From assembly GCF_000226315.1 (NCBI RefSeq), contig NC_016026.1, positions 2,046,001-2,110,000 on the forward strand: a stretch of DNA of 64,000 nt, in the 5' to 3' direction. The notes under the pieces are model-generated. The model was not told the DNA's origin. It did not search any database and worked only from the letters and a program-made list of their open reading frames with translations. The position numbers and the translations under genes are program-made. Source of the stretch: Micavibrio aeruginosavorus ARL-13. GTDB lineage: Bacteria > Pseudomonadota > Alphaproteobacteria > Micavibrionales > Micavibrionaceae. Shown in pieces: positions 28,029 to 38,180 of the stretch (position 1 is its first letter; every line of letters begins with the position of its first letter).

Positions 28029-28295
28029 ATGACACGTTTTCTTCGCAAATGCTTTCACTGTGGTCACGCTCTGTCCGGTCGCTTTGGCCGTGCCGTTCGC
28101 GCCATGCAGGGATGCTGTGAAGGACGCGCGCGCAGCGCCCACCAAACGGTGAAGGCGTCCCCAAACACCCAAAAGACGGATGATGACATGTTCTGGTTCA
28201 TCGCCATGATGGCGCTGATGATGAACACCATCATGTACAGACCCGCCGTACAACAGCCGGTCCGCGCGATGGATGCGTTCGAGATCAACGCATAA
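28029..28295 (+). CDS. Small membrane protein with cysteine-rich N-terminus
   Basis: The 88-residue product begins MTRFLRKCFHCGHALSGR, basic and with a CxxC pair followed by a further Cys-Cys. A hydrophobic helix at about residues 54-68 is unusually rich in methionine (MFWFIAMMALMMNTIMY). Translation should be strong: a full AGGAGGT precedes ATG with ideal spacing, behind a near-consensus promoter. A terminator closes the gene. The basic Cys-rich N-terminus would stay in the cytoplasm and could bind metal or nucleic acid. I do not recognise the family. Confidence 0.72.
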   Translation: MTRFLRKCFHCGHALSGRFGRAVRAMQGCCEGRARSAHQTVKASPNTQKTDDDMFWFIAMMALMMNTIMYRPAVQQPVRAMDAFEINA

Positions 28296-28322
28296 TCATT
28301 CGGTGTTGGGTTCAATCAAGGA

Positions 28323-28352
28323 AAAGCGCCGCAGATTTTTGCGGCGCTTTGT
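28323..28352. terminator. Bidirectional terminator
   Basis: AAAGCGCCGC / GCGGCGCTTT stem with loop AGATTTTT, between the small-protein gene and convergent tsaC. Confidence 0.82.
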
Positions 28353-29354
28353 TTATTTCACACTGCCAGCTGCGGCGCGGCGCAAACGATCATTGATGGC
28401 CAGACCGACGCCCGTATCCGGAATATCCATCACGGCAATACCGCTGTTCTGACCATTGTCCAATTCGCGCATCATGCGGAACAAATTGGATGCGGCTTCG
28501 TATAAATCGCCATTCTCGCTCAAATTCCGCAGGGCGTGCTCAGGCAACGCACTGGCCGCACCGCCTCCGCGCAAGCCCATGAACCGCGTGGAACCAAAGG
28601 CCAGCAAAGCCTCACCCGGCGCAACATCCACCGCACGCATGCGCAGTGGAATGGCGGGCGCATAATGGCGCAGCAACTGTCCCGGTGATTTTACATCCGC
28701 ACCACCATGATCACCCAGATCATACCCAACGTCGCACCCGAGAACATGGCCGATCTGCTCCGCCGTAATGGCACCGGGGCGCAGGACAACGGGCACGTCA
28801 CCCGACAAATCCAGAACCGTGGATTCCAACCCCACATCACACGCCCCGGCCGCCAATATCATATCGACCGTATCCCCCAGGGAATCGGCAACATGCTTCG
28901 GCGTGGTCGGACTGATGGACCCGGATTTATTGGCACTGGGCGCGGCCAGCGGCACGGCACAGGCTCGCAATAAATCTTGTGTCGCTTTCAACGCGGGCAC
29001 GCGAATGGCCAGCGTTGGCAACCCCGCAGAGCATAAATCGGATACAGGACAGTGTTCCGCCCGCGGCAGGATCATCGTCAACGGCCCCGGCCAGAAGGAT
29101 TCAGCGATCAGGCGCGCCGCATCATTCATGACGACCAGTTTTTCCGCCGCCGCGACATCCGGCACATGCACGATCAACGGGTTAAACCCGGGCCGCCCTT
29201 TGGCCGCGAAAATTTTGGCCACCGCCACACCATCCAGCGCATTGGCCGCAAGGCCATAGACCGTTTCGGTCGGCATGGCCACCAACCCGCCATCACGCAA
29301 AATTTGCGCGGCGTCATTTAATGCAGAGGAAGAAACAGCAACGATACGCGGCAT
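28353..29354 (-). CDS. tsaC: Sua5/YrdC threonylcarbamoyl-AMP synthase
   Basis: This 333-residue enzyme makes threonylcarbamoyl-AMP for the t6A37 modification of ANN-decoding tRNAs. The YrdC domain shows GGLVAMPTETVYGLAANAL, KGRPGFNPLIVHV and the SANKSGSISPT signature. A C-terminal Sua5 domain follows (LLRHYAPAIPLR), making this the long Sua5 form. ATG 29354 begins MPRIVAVSSS and fits the family; the frame is open further upstream, but that part overlaps anmK. It lies eight bases after the anmK stop, in the same operon. Confidence 0.92.
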   Translation of the reverse strand: MPRIVAVSSSALNDAAQILRDGGLVAMPTETVYGLAANALDGVAVAKIFAAKGRPGFNPLIVHVPDVAAAEKLVVMNDAARLIAESFWPGPLTMILPRAEHCPVSDLCSAGLPTLAIRVPALKATQDLLRACAVPLAAPSANKSGSISPTTPKHVADSLGDTVDMILAAGACDVGLESTVLDLSGDVPVVLRPGAITAEQIGHVLGCDVGYDLGDHGGADVKSPGQLLRHYAPAIPLRMRAVDVAPGEALLAFGSTRFMGLRGGGAASALPEHALRNLSENGDLYEAASNLFRMMRELDNGQNSGIAVMDIPDTGVGLAINDRLRRAAAGSVK

Positions 29355-29362
29355 TGAAAGAA

Positions 29363-30484
29363 CTAACCCACGCGCATCGTTTTTCCGGGGGCCGGGTGCA
29401 ATTTTCCACCACTGACCGCGATTTTGCATCCGGTTGTTTCCGGCACGGACAAAGGTTGTCCTAGCAAGGACCGCACAGCCAGCCACGCAAAGCCTTCGGC
29501 TTCGACCGCATCACCGTTCCAGCCCAGATCATCAATCGAATGAACAGGCACGCCCAGAACGTCACGCAACCCATCCATAATCACCGGGTTTAAACGGCCA
29601 CCACCAGCCACGTACCAAGCCTTTGGCGCTGCGGGCAAATGGTCACGTGCGGCGGCGATGGATTCAACAGTGAAACGGGTCAACGTCGCCGCACCATCCG
29701 CAGCATTCATCCCGACCAGATCACCCATAACGTGCCACGCATCGCGGTCCAATGATTTGGGCGGTGCCACGCGGAAATAGTGATGCCCCAACCATCCGCG
29801 CACAATGCCGTTATGGAACGTTCCGGATTTTGCCAATTGGCCATCCAGATCAAATTCCGCGCCCGTATGCTTGCGCGTCCAGTCATTGATAATGGCATTG
29901 CCCGGACCGGTATCAAACGCGCTCAACCGTCCATCCGCACCGATCCATGTGATATTCGCCACACCACCAATATTCAAAATCGCCACCGGCAGATCTAAAC
30001 CAGACGATGCCGCCATGGCGCGGTGATACAGCGGAATGAGCGGCGCGCCCTGCCCACCATGTTTCACGTCGTTGGTGCGGAAATCGTTGATGACATCGAT
30101 GCCGGTTTCGGCGGCCAGCAAATCGCCGTTGCCAATCTGCCATGTAAACCCGCCGGGGGCATCATGCATGATCGTTTGGCCATGGAAACCGATCAGATCG
30201 ACATCCGCCGCAGCCACACCCGTTTGCGCCAGCAACGCTCGCACCGCATCCGCATGCGCCTTGGTCATCAGGGTTTCCGCCCGCGCCACGGTGCCATCAT
30301 TGTCCACACGGCGGCCCAGACACGCGCGCAGCGCATCCCGCACAGAATCTTCATAAGGAACCGTGATAAACCCCAGATGTGTCAGGGAATCCGCGCCATC
30401 GGTCCGGATCAGCGCCGCATCAATCCCATCCAGCGATGTGCCCGACATCAGGCCGATAACCGTGTATTCTCTTGGCTTTTGCAT
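29363..30484 (-). CDS. anmK: Anhydro-N-acetylmuramic acid kinase
   Basis: This 373-residue ASKHA-fold kinase phosphorylates and opens 1,6-anhydro-MurNAc released by lytic transglycosylases, feeding cell-wall recycling. Signature segments are GLMSGTSLDGIDAAL, GFHGQTIMHD, NIGGVANITWIG and AFDTGPGNAIIND. It is divergent from tyrS, an arrangement seen in many alphaproteobacteria, and upstream of tsaC. A functional link exists to the lytic transglycosylase at 26.6 kb. Confidence 0.94.
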   Translation of the reverse strand: MQKPREYTVIGLMSGTSLDGIDAALIRTDGADSLTHLGFITVPYEDSVRDALRACLGRRVDNDGTVARAETLMTKAHADAVRALLAQTGVAAADVDLIGFHGQTIMHDAPGGFTWQIGNGDLLAAETGIDVINDFRTNDVKHGGQGAPLIPLYHRAMAASSGLDLPVAILNIGGVANITWIGADGRLSAFDTGPGNAIINDWTRKHTGAEFDLDGQLAKSGTFHNGIVRGWLGHHYFRVAPPKSLDRDAWHVMGDLVGMNAADGAATLTRFTVESIAAARDHLPAAPKAWYVAGGGRLNPVIMDGLRDVLGVPVHSIDDLGWNGDAVEAEGFAWLAVRSLLGQPLSVPETTGCKIAVSGGKLHPAPGKTMRVG

Positions 30485-30549
30485 GGCTTCCTGCTATCAC
30501 AATTTCGGAAAAATACCAATAAACGCTTACATATCCGGGACTTGGCACC

Positions 30550-31806
30550 ATGGCCAGCTATAAATCCGAATTCCTGAACATTTTACAACAACGTGGCTTT
30601 ATCCACCAGTGCAGTGATTTTGACGGGCTGGACGCAAAACTGGCCGCCGGATCATGCTCGGCGTACGTCGGCTATGACCCCACGGGCAAGTCCCTGCACG
30701 TTGGACATATGATTTCCATCATGATGCTGATGTGGTTCCAGAAATGTGGCCATAAACCCGTAACCCTGATGGGTGGCGGCACGGCCATGCTGGGCGATCC
30801 GTCGTTTAAGGACAAAACCCGCCCGCTTCTGACCAAAGAAGAAATCAAAACCAATATCGCCAGTATTCAGGAAAGCTTTGCGTCTTACATTGATTATGAC
30901 ACCGCGCCCAACGCCGCGACCATGGTCAACAATGCCGACTGGTTGCTGAACCTGAACTACATGGATTTCCTGCGCGAGTATGGCACGCACTTTACCGTCA
31001 ACCGCATGCTGACCTTTGATTCGGTCAAACTGCGTCTGGACCGGGAACAGCCGCTGACCTTCCTGGAATTCAACTACATGATCATGCAGGGGTACGATTT
31101 CGTCGAACTGCACCGCCGTTATGGCACGATCCTGCAAATGGGCGGATCGGACCAATGGGGCAACATGATCAATGGCGTTGAACTGGGCCGCCGCGCGGAT
31201 AACGCCGAATTGTTCGTCCTGACCTGCCCGCTGCTGACCACCGCATCGGGCGCGAAGATGGGCAAGACGGAAAACGGTGCGGTCTGGCTGCGCGGTGATA
31301 TGTGCAGCCCCTATGATTACTGGCAATATTGGCGCAACACCGAGGACGCCGATGTTGGCAAATTCCTACGCCTGTTCACGATGCTGCCGCTGGATGAGAT
31401 TGCCAAGCTGGAAGCCCTGGGTGGCTCCGAGATCAACGAAGCCAAAAAGGTTCTGGCGTTCGAAGCCACCAAACTATGCCACGGTGAAGCCGCCGCACAC
31501 GAAGCCGCCGCAACGGCGCAGAAAGTATTCGAACAAGGCGGCGTTGGCGGTGATTTGCCAAGCATTGAATATGACCGCAGCGTTCTGGATTCCGGCATCG
31601 CGCTGGTCGATGTGTTGTGTGATCTGGAACTGGCCTCGTCCAAAGGTGACGCCCGCCGTTTGATCCAAGGCGGCGGTGCCCGCGTCAATGATGCACAGAT
31701 CAGCGATGTCGCCCACACGATTGCAGCCAATGATTTGACCGGTGAGGGATATATCAAAATCTCCTCCGGCAAGAAAAAACATGCGCTGGTGCGGGTGAAG
31801 GGATAA
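30550..31806 (+). CDS. tyrS: Tyrosyl-tRNA synthetase
   Basis: This class I aminoacyl-tRNA synthetase of 418 residues has HVGHMISIM as the HIGH-like motif, the tyrosine/anticodon-region phrase [10 protein letters not shown], and KMGKT in place of KMSKS. The C-terminal S4 RNA-binding domain is present ([20 protein letters not shown]). It attaches tyrosine to tRNA-Tyr. It is a single gene with a strong terminator; no T-box leader is visible. Confidence 0.95.
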   Translation: MASYKSEFLNILQQRGFIHQCSDFDGLDAKLAAGSCSAYVGYDPTGKSLHVGHMISIMMLMWFQKCGHKPVTLMGGGTAMLGDPSFKDKTRPLLTKEEIKTNIASIQESFASYIDYDTAPNAATMVNNADWLLNLNYMDFLREYGTHFTVNRMLTFDSVKLRLDREQPLTFLEFNYMIMQGYDFVELHRRYGTILQMGGSDQWGNMINGVELGRRADNAELFVLTCPLLTTASGAKMGKTENGAVWLRGDMCSPYDYWQYWRNTEDADVGKFLRLFTMLPLDEIAKLEALGGSEINEAKKVLAFEATKLCHGEAAAHEAAATAQKVFEQGGVGGDLPSIEYDRSVLDSGIALVDVLCDLELASSKGDARRLIQGGGARVNDAQISDVAHTIAANDLTGEGYIKISSGKKKHALVRVKG

Positions 31807-31830
31807 ACCCATCAATTAATAATCGCTATT

Positions 31831-31864
31831 AAAAACGCGGAAAGCATGCTTTCCGCGTTTTTCT
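31831..31864. terminator. Bidirectional terminator
   Basis: A perfect 16-bp palindrome, AAAAACGCGGAAAGCA / TGCTTTCCGCGTTTTT, between convergent tyrS and the DUF3971 gene. Confidence 0.85.
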
Positions 31865-31869
31865 TTATC

Positions 31870-34800
31870 CTATTCAAAGAACAGCTTGCGTAAAAATCCC
31901 GGTGCCAGAACGGCCAGCGGATTGACGGTGGTTGTCGGGTCGCTGGTCGGGCCGCGAATGGTATAGGTGGCCGCAAACACCGCACCACCCCCGCCCGTAA
32001 TGACGTCCCCGATCAGCGGAATGCTGGAAATCAAATCATTGACCATCGAAACCGGGACAATTGTACCCTTGATATCCATGGTTTGTTTGGCCTCATCCAA
32101 CGTACCCTGGAACGTCAGCCCCATGGCGGAGCCCGCCGTGCGGCCATCCAGAATGGTCATCAACGATCCGCCATAACGCTGTTCCCAGACGAAGTTGCCC
32201 TCCAGCTTGGTAAAATCAATACCATCGCTGCCCAACAATTCCATGATCCCCGGCAGGCTCATGGCACTGAGCAAGCGAGCCAGAACCGGGGCATTGACGA
32301 CACGGAAATTGGAAATCAAAGCATGGCCCTGCAATTTTCCGCGATACAGGCCTTGCGGCGGCTGACCATCAACCCGCAAGGTGCCACCGACCATGTTCTC
32401 GTAATACCCAAACGCCTTGAGCGCCGCACCCGCATCATTGCTGTCGATGGTCAGAACCATGCGGCCCGTGCTGTCCGGTTTATAGCGGAAGGTCAACGTC
32501 CCCTTGCCCACCGTTGCATCCACATCCAGCTTCGTCACCTCGCTGCGGCGATCCATTTCCAGATCGACCTTGGCGTTTTTGATCGACTGGTCCTTGTTGG
32601 TCAGCATCACCGGAACCTGAACCGACGCCACAATCGCCGGGCCGTCCTGTGCCGGCTGTTGCCCGGCCTTGCCATCATTATCCAGGAACGGGCGCGCATC
32701 AAACGATTGCCCGGTTACATTCAAACGCAGAATATCATCAGTACCCTGTGTAAATTCCAGCGTCCCGCGCGTGGCGCCCAAACGTGCATTCGGGAACCGT
32801 CCGCCGGACACTTGCGGCCCCTCTTTCGCTTGACGGAAATTCAGAACTGCATTGTCAACCTTGGCATCCGGCGTCGTGATGGACAAATTCTGAATATCAC
32901 GCAATACGCCGCCCGGGGCCAGATTCACCCGTGCCGATGCCGTGGCTGGAACCGCCGGTTTCTTCTCGTACTTGAACGGCTTCACCATCAGCGTTGCAGG
33001 TGTGGCGTCAATATTCAGATCAATGGCAACATGACCGTCCTGTTTCTCAGTATAGGTAATTTTGGCGGGCGCAGACCCCGCCACCCAGTCCGCCAGATCC
33101 GCCCCGAAATGCGCCCGCAATTCCGGGTCAATCACCGTTTCAGCAACAACCTGATAATTATAGGGCTGGCCCGCCGTGCTGAGGAACTGAGCCCAGCGGA
33201 ATTTCATATCGCGTCCGGAAATTTTCCCCTGGCCTTCAACTGACACCTCGTTGCCCGCCATTTTCATGACCAACCCCGTGCCCGCCACGTCCAATCCACT
33301 GACCAGCCCCGGCATCACAACATTGTTCAACGTTCCATCTACGGTGACTTTAACGTCTTCTTCTTTCACGTGCTCTGCGGTGGGCAGATCAACCCCGATT
33401 TTCAAATCGGCATCACCCGCTATCTTCTCCAGCGGCACTGGGAAATCACGCCCCGCCTCAATCGGTTCGGCACGGATATATTCAAATACGGTTTTCAATG
33501 GACCCGTCAGACGCAAATCAATATCCGCCGTGCCAACCCCCTCGCCCGTCACGGTATCGATGATCACGGTGCCTTCGGACACCGCCATATCACCCAAGGC
33601 GGCCTTGTTCACTTTAAACGACAGCGTATCCGTTTTAATATCAAAATGACCCGATCCGTTGGCGGCCTTCACCTTCATCAACGGGGCGCGATAATCGATA
33701 TCCATGTTTTCGATACCGAAATCGGCGGTCAGCGCATCAACCGTTACATCCATTTCGCCGGCAACGGCTTCATCCGTTTCCAGTGCCATCGATTTTTGCG
33801 CCTTCAACGACACTTTGATTTCGGCATCATGCACACGACCGCCGGACAAATGATCCAGCACCCATGGCGTGATGGATTTTTCGGCCAAAACTTTCGGCCA
33901 GAGCGGGGCCACGCTGGCTTGCGGCAAATCGGGAATGCGCAATGTGATCGGCGCGGTAAAACCAACATCCGGATTGCCGGACACATCGGCCTGCGCCGAT
34001 ACGGCCAGATCGCCAACCTGCACCGATACATCTTCGATATGGAAGATACGGTCCGCGCGGTTAAAGGATGCTTTGACATTCATATTCTGGAACGCCAGCG
34101 GCGCATCGTACAGGTCAGGCAAATTCACCTGCCCCGTCAAAGCCTGTAGGTTGAAATTTGCGGTGTGCAGGGATAATCCACTGTCCATCGCCAGCTCAAC
34201 CGTGCCCTGTAATGGAATATCCTGCCCCTGCAACCACGCCAGTTCCGGGAATTTTGTGGCCAGGAAAGGAGTTGAGATGCTCTGCACGTTCAATCGTGCC
34301 AGCAGGGTCTTAGTATCAGGATCATAGGCCGCATCCAGCATAATGTTGGCATCGCCGCGATCTTGCTCAATCCACAGCGTGGATGTGGCCAGCAATCCGT
34401 CACGTCCCTTGCGAAACATCAAATCCAGACGCGGGATCAACCATGATTGCTGAACCGCATAATCCTCGACCATCATGCGCGCGCCGGTGACACGCACCAT
34501 GCGCAACGATTTCATGGGCCAGTCGGCAGGCATGTCATCAACATCCTGTGACAGCGTATCCAGCAGATTAAACAGAAATTCGCTTTGCGCTTCCGGCATC
34601 TCTGTGTCGGGCGTCGCGTCGTCATCCAACCCGAGGGTAAATTTACGATCCGCCGTTCGCACTAGGGTCAGCAAGGGACGATCGATAAACACCGCACGCG
34701 GCACAACCTGCCCCAGCAGCAAACGTCCACGCGCCAACGACAGACCCAGCGAGTCCATGCCCAGCATCGTCCGGTTATCGGCACGATTAATCAGGCGAAC

Positions 34801-35136
34801 ATTCTGCAACGTGATACGCGGGCGGGAATCAATCTGCGACCATTCCAGCAAGACATGGTCCATCTCCACCGCGATGGCGGGATTGACCTCGCTCAGTTCC
34901 GTTTGCAGGAAGGATTTGGCAAAGGCAATATCCAGCGACCCAGCCTGCAGGCGCAACATCAAGGCCACGACCGCCAGAACCAGCAAGACGGCCAGAACCA
35001 TCACCACCTCAACAGTGGCGAGACCGATTTTCCGTAGAATACCCAAAGTGCGCTGGTTCACCCAAATGCCCCATAGAACAATGCCGCCATCATAATCCGG
35101 CCAAGCACCGGAACCAACAGGACTTTTCAAGAACAC
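31870..35136 (-). CDS. AsmA-like DUF3971 protein (YhdP type)
   Basis: This very large envelope protein (1088 residues from GTG 35136; a GTG 25 codons in is also possible) has one N-terminal membrane helix (VVMVLAVLLVLAVVALML). A long beta-rich DUF3971 body follows, ending with an AsmA-2 region (FRVVNAPVLARLLSAMSLPG, then IMELLGSDGIDFTKLEGNF). YhdP, TamB and YdbH form a family of proteins that bridge inner and outer membranes and move phospholipids. Together with tamB at 1-761 the window has two members. The proline-poor repetitive strands (VSVQVGDLAVSAQADVSGNP) fit the beta-taco groove. Confidence 0.85.
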   Translation of the reverse strand: MFLKSPVGSGAWPDYDGGIVLWGIWVNQRTLGILRKIGLATVEVVMVLAVLLVLAVVALMLRLQAGSLDIAFAKSFLQTELSEVNPAIAVEMDHVLLEWSQIDSRPRITLQNVRLINRADNRTMLGMDSLGLSLARGRLLLGQVVPRAVFIDRPLLTLVRTADRKFTLGLDDDATPDTEMPEAQSEFLFNLLDTLSQDVDDMPADWPMKSLRMVRVTGARMMVEDYAVQQSWLIPRLDLMFRKGRDGLLATSTLWIEQDRGDANIMLDAAYDPDTKTLLARLNVQSISTPFLATKFPELAWLQGQDIPLQGTVELAMDSGLSLHTANFNLQALTGQVNLPDLYDAPLAFQNMNVKASFNRADRIFHIEDVSVQVGDLAVSAQADVSGNPDVGFTAPITLRIPDLPQASVAPLWPKVLAEKSITPWVLDHLSGGRVHDAEIKVSLKAQKSMALETDEAVAGEMDVTVDALTADFGIENMDIDYRAPLMKVKAANGSGHFDIKTDTLSFKVNKAALGDMAVSEGTVIIDTVTGEGVGTADIDLRLTGPLKTVFEYIRAEPIEAGRDFPVPLEKIAGDADLKIGVDLPTAEHVKEEDVKVTVDGTLNNVVMPGLVSGLDVAGTGLVMKMAGNEVSVEGQGKISGRDMKFRWAQFLSTAGQPYNYQVVAETVIDPELRAHFGADLADWVAGSAPAKITYTEKQDGHVAIDLNIDATPATLMVKPFKYEKKPAVPATASARVNLAPGGVLRDIQNLSITTPDAKVDNAVLNFRQAKEGPQVSGGRFPNARLGATRGTLEFTQGTDDILRLNVTGQSFDARPFLDNDGKAGQQPAQDGPAIVASVQVPVMLTNKDQSIKNAKVDLEMDRRSEVTKLDVDATVGKGTLTFRYKPDSTGRMVLTIDSNDAGAALKAFGYYENMVGGTLRVDGQPPQGLYRGKLQGHALISNFRVVNAPVLARLLSAMSLPGIMELLGSDGIDFTKLEGNFVWEQRYGGSLMTILDGRTAGSAMGLTFQGTLDEAKQTMDIKGTIVPVSMVNDLISSIPLIGDVITGGGGAVFAATYTIRGPTSDPTTTVNPLAVLAPGFLRKLFFE

Positions 35137-35198
35137 TTGACCGAAACGTCCGGAATGCCATGTTTAACCATACAGAGCCCCCACCGATGGAGAAAACC

Positions 35199-35666
35199 AT
35201 GCCCGTACTGAAAGAAGGATCAAAGGCCCCCGCCTTTAAAATGCAGACCCAGAACGGCGATACCATCAGCCTGAAAGATTATGCAGGGGCACCATTGGTT
35301 TTGTATTTTTATCCGAAAGACGACACACCCGGGTGTACGACCGAGGCCTGTAACTTTCGCGATAATTTGCCGAAATTCAAAAAATCCAAGGCCGCCATCC
35401 TGGGCGTATCCCGCGACGCCGTGGACAAGCATGTAAAGTTCGCCCAAAAATATGATCTGAATTTCCCGCTGGCCGCCGATGATGATGGAACGGTTACGGA
35501 GAAATACGGCGTATGGGTAGAAAAAAGCCTGTACGGGAAAAAATATATGGGCATCGAACGCACAACATTTCTGATCGATGCGGATGGCAAGATTGCAAAA
35601 ATCTGGAACAAGGTCAAAGTCGCCGGCCACGCCGATGAAGTGTTGGAAGCGGTCAAAGCACTTTAA
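35199..35666 (+). CDS. bcp: Thiol peroxidase of the Bcp/PrxQ type
   Basis: This 155-residue thioredoxin-fold peroxiredoxin reduces hydroperoxides using thioredoxin electrons. Two cysteines five apart in PGCTTEACNF are the peroxidatic and resolving residues of the PrxQ subgroup. ATG 35199 was chosen because GGAG lies seven bases upstream and the protein then matches the family length; an in-frame ATG exists at 35187. It is divergent from the DUF3971 gene. Confidence 0.92.
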   Translation: MPVLKEGSKAPAFKMQTQNGDTISLKDYAGAPLVLYFYPKDDTPGCTTEACNFRDNLPKFKKSKAAILGVSRDAVDKHVKFAQKYDLNFPLAADDDGTVTEKYGVWVEKSLYGKKYMGIERTTFLIDADGKIAKIWNKVKVAGHADEVLEAVKAL

Positions 35667-35684
35667 AAAAATCAGCCAAAAAAT

Positions 35685-35713
35685 AAAAACCCGGCGATGA
35701 TGCCGGGTTTTTA
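35685..35713. terminator. Bidirectional terminator
   Basis: AAAAACCCGGC / GCCGGGTTTTT stem with loop GATGAT, between bcp and the convergent hydrolase gene. Confidence 0.88.
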
Positions 35714-35730
35714 TTTTGTTTCGATACGGA

Positions 35731-36411
35731 TTAAGCCGCGCTGATCAGCTTCGGCGGCACGACAACCTTGCGGCCCGCATCGGCGCGGTTCAGGTAATCG
35801 TGCATATGGCCAACCATCTGGTCGATACGGTCGTTGTAGAAGTGGTTTGCACCATCAACAACGCGGTAATCAACCTCAATACCTTTTTGCGCGCGCAGTT
35901 TCTGCACCAGCTTTTCGGCATGCGGTTCCGGAACGATGTTGTCCTTGTTGCCCTGAATAATCAGGCCCGAGGTCGGGCACGGGGCAAGGAAGGTGAAGTC
36001 ATACATGTTGGCCGGGGGCGATACGCTGATCCAGCCACGGATTTCCGGGCGGCGCATCAGCAATTGCATACCGATCCACGCACCGAAGGAAAAACCACCA
36101 ACCCACACATACGGTGCATTCGGGTTCAATTCCTGCATCCAGTCCAGCGCCGATGCGGCATCGGACAATTCACCTTCGCCACGGTCATAGATGCCTTGGC
36201 TGCGGCCAACGCCGCGGAAGTTGAATCGCAGAGTCGAGAATCCGCGTTCCACGAATGTCTGGAACATGTGGTACGTGATTTTGTTATTCATCGTCCCGCC
36301 ATGCTCCGGATGCGGATGCAGGACGAGGGCCAACGGCGCGTTCGGCGTTTTCGCATGGACGTAACGGCCTTCCAGACGGCCGGCCGGCCCGTTGAAAATA
36401 ATCTCTGGCAT
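35731..36411 (-). CDS. Alpha/beta hydrolase
   Basis: This 226-residue cytoplasmic hydrolase has an oxyanion/His-Pro motif (LVLHPHPEHGGTMNNKI), nucleophile elbow GGFSFGA, acid residue in QGNKDNIVPE and catalytic His in DGANHFYNDR. The family is widespread in alphaproteobacteria, described as dienelactone-hydrolase-like or phosphoribosyl-transferase-neighbour hydrolases; the substrate is unknown. It stands alone, convergent with bcp. Confidence 0.87.
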   Translation of the reverse strand: MPEIIFNGPAGRLEGRYVHAKTPNAPLALVLHPHPEHGGTMNNKITYHMFQTFVERGFSTLRFNFRGVGRSQGIYDRGEGELSDAASALDWMQELNPNAPYVWVGGFSFGAWIGMQLLMRRPEIRGWISVSPPANMYDFTFLAPCPTSGLIIQGNKDNIVPEPHAEKLVQKLRAQKGIEVDYRVVDGANHFYNDRIDQMVGHMHDYLNRADAGRKVVVPPKLISAA

Positions 36412-36612
36412 AAATTCCCCTGACTCTTCGGTCTTCTTTGTTTCGGTTCAAAACCGCTCGGAGGCCCCATACCCCCGGAAATCAACGGCACTGCCCCGAT
36501 TTTCGTTTATCTCTGGTATGGCCCCGGGTATAGCAAGCCCCGCGCCAAAAGTCCAAAATTTTCCTGTAATTCATTGAATTTTATTGTTGATTCCCCTATT
36601 CTCCGGCCCGTC

Positions 36613-37749
36613 ATGACCGACAATTTGAACAACGGACCCGTTTATCTGGATTATAACGCCACGGCGCCCACGCGCCCGGCGGTGATTGCGGCCATCACGG
36701 CGGCCCTGGCCCAGACAGGAAACGCATCATCGATTCACGGTTTTGGGCGTAAAGCGCGCAAGATGATTGAGGATGCGCGCACACAAATTGCCACCCTCTG
36801 CGCGTGCGATCGCAATTACGTCACCTTTACCAGCGGCGGCACAGAATCCAACAACATCGCGATCAAAAGCTTCACTGGCGCACGCATTCTGGTCAGCGCG
36901 ATTGAACATCCATCCGTGCTGGAGGCAGCCCCGAGCGCAGAGCGCATTCCCGTCACGTCGTCAGGTGTTGTTGATCTTGCCGCACTGGAGCAGATGCTGA
37001 CACACGGCGCGCCCGTGGCGTTGATCGCTGTCATGCTGGTCAACAATGAAACAGGTGTCATTCAACCGGTGGCCGAGATTGTTCGATTGGTCCGCCGTGT
37101 ATCACCGCAAACGCGCGTGCATTGCGACGCCGTTCAAGCCGCCGGCAAAATCGCGATTGATTTCTCTGCCCTGCAAGTCGACAGCCTTGCTTTGTCCGCG
37201 CACAAGATCGGTGGCACGCACGGCGTTGGTGCATTGATCATCGCGCCCGGCGCGGATATCAAGGCCCTGATCCATGGCGGCGGGCAGGAAAAACGCATGC
37301 GCGCAGGGACAGAAAACGTCGCTGGAATCGCCGCTTTTGGCATTGCCGCGAATGAAGCGATCAAGGATCTGGAAAAAATCAAAACCCTGTCCGATTGGCG
37401 CGACCGGATTGAACGTGAACTCTCGGCCATCGAACCGCGTTTGAAAATTTTCGGGCACGATGCACCGCGCGTGGGCACCACAACGCAAATCGGCCTGCCC
37501 GGCATTCCGGCGGAAACGCAATTGATGGCGCTGGATCTGGCGGGCATTGCCGTTTCATCCGGTTCGGCCTGCTCCAGCGGTACGGTGAAGACCAGCCATG
37601 TGCTGAAAGCCATGGGCGCCAGCGACAATGACGCCATGGGGGCCTTGCGTATTTCCATGGGATGGGCCACAACAGCCGACGATATCGACCGTTTCATCGC
37701 CGCATGGACAACCATGCACGCCCGATTAAAAGACAAGATTAAAAGCTAG
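36613..37749 (+). CDS. Cysteine desulfurase (NifS/IscS family)
   Basis: This PLP enzyme takes sulfur from cysteine as a protein persulfide. The lysine that binds PLP is in SAHKIGGTHGVGA and the active cysteine is in SSGSACSSGTVKTSHVL, a class I-type loop. ATG 36613 gives 378 residues, the normal length; a TTG 13 codons earlier is the alternative, and no strong ribosome site marks either. A 2Fe-2S ferredoxin gene follows at 13 bases, and mnmA, a known persulfide acceptor, is 2.2 kb away. It may therefore serve Fe-S assembly, tRNA thiolation or both. Confidence 0.9.
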   Translation: MTDNLNNGPVYLDYNATAPTRPAVIAAITAALAQTGNASSIHGFGRKARKMIEDARTQIATLCACDRNYVTFTSGGTESNNIAIKSFTGARILVSAIEHPSVLEAAPSAERIPVTSSGVVDLAALEQMLTHGAPVALIAVMLVNNETGVIQPVAEIVRLVRRVSPQTRVHCDAVQAAGKIAIDFSALQVDSLALSAHKIGGTHGVGALIIAPGADIKALIHGGGQEKRMRAGTENVAGIAAFGIAANEAIKDLEKIKTLSDWRDRIERELSAIEPRLKIFGHDAPRVGTTTQIGLPGIPAETQLMALDLAGIAVSSGSACSSGTVKTSHVLKAMGASDNDAMGALRISMGWATTADDIDRFIAAWTTMHARLKDKIKS

Positions 37750-37762
37750 AGGACTGATACCC

Positions 37763-38104
37763 ATGCCGACCATGACCTTCATCATGAAAGATGGAACCCC
37801 CAAAGTGGTGGACGCACCCAACGGCCTGTCCGTGATGGAGATTGCGCAGAAACATGATATTGAACAGATCGAAGGCGCGTGTGGCGGGTCACTGGCCTGC
37901 GCCACATGCCACGTTTATGTCCACCCGGATTGGTGGGACAAGGTTCTGCCCGACACGGGCGATGTCAGCATGGAGGAGGAAGATATGCTCGACCTCGCCT
38001 TCGACCTGCAAAAAACCTCCCGCCTGTCGTGCCAGATCATGATGCGGGACGAGCTGGACGGGCTGGTTGTCGCCCTGCCGGGTTCCAACCCGGCTTGGTC
38101 ATAG
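37763..38104 (+). CDS. Adrenodoxin-type 2Fe-2S ferredoxin
   Basis: This 113-residue ferredoxin has four cluster ligands in the vertebrate/ISC spacing: Cys in GACGGS, then two in LACATCHV, then one in RLSCQI. Acidic surface helices (GDVSMEEEDMLDLAFDLQ) suit electron transfer to an ISC partner. AGAGGA lies near the start. It is in the same operon as the cysteine desulfurase, so it most likely supplies electrons for Fe-S cluster assembly. Confidence 0.93.
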   Translation: MPTMTFIMKDGTPKVVDAPNGLSVMEIAQKHDIEQIEGACGGSLACATCHVYVHPDWWDKVLPDTGDVSMEEEDMLDLAFDLQKTSRLSCQIMMRDELDGLVVALPGSNPAWS

Positions 38105-38180
38105 GATTCGGGGTCCAAACCGGGCTGGTAACCCGGATTTTAGGCGAAATTCGCCATTTTTTAATCGTTATAGGGGAAGA

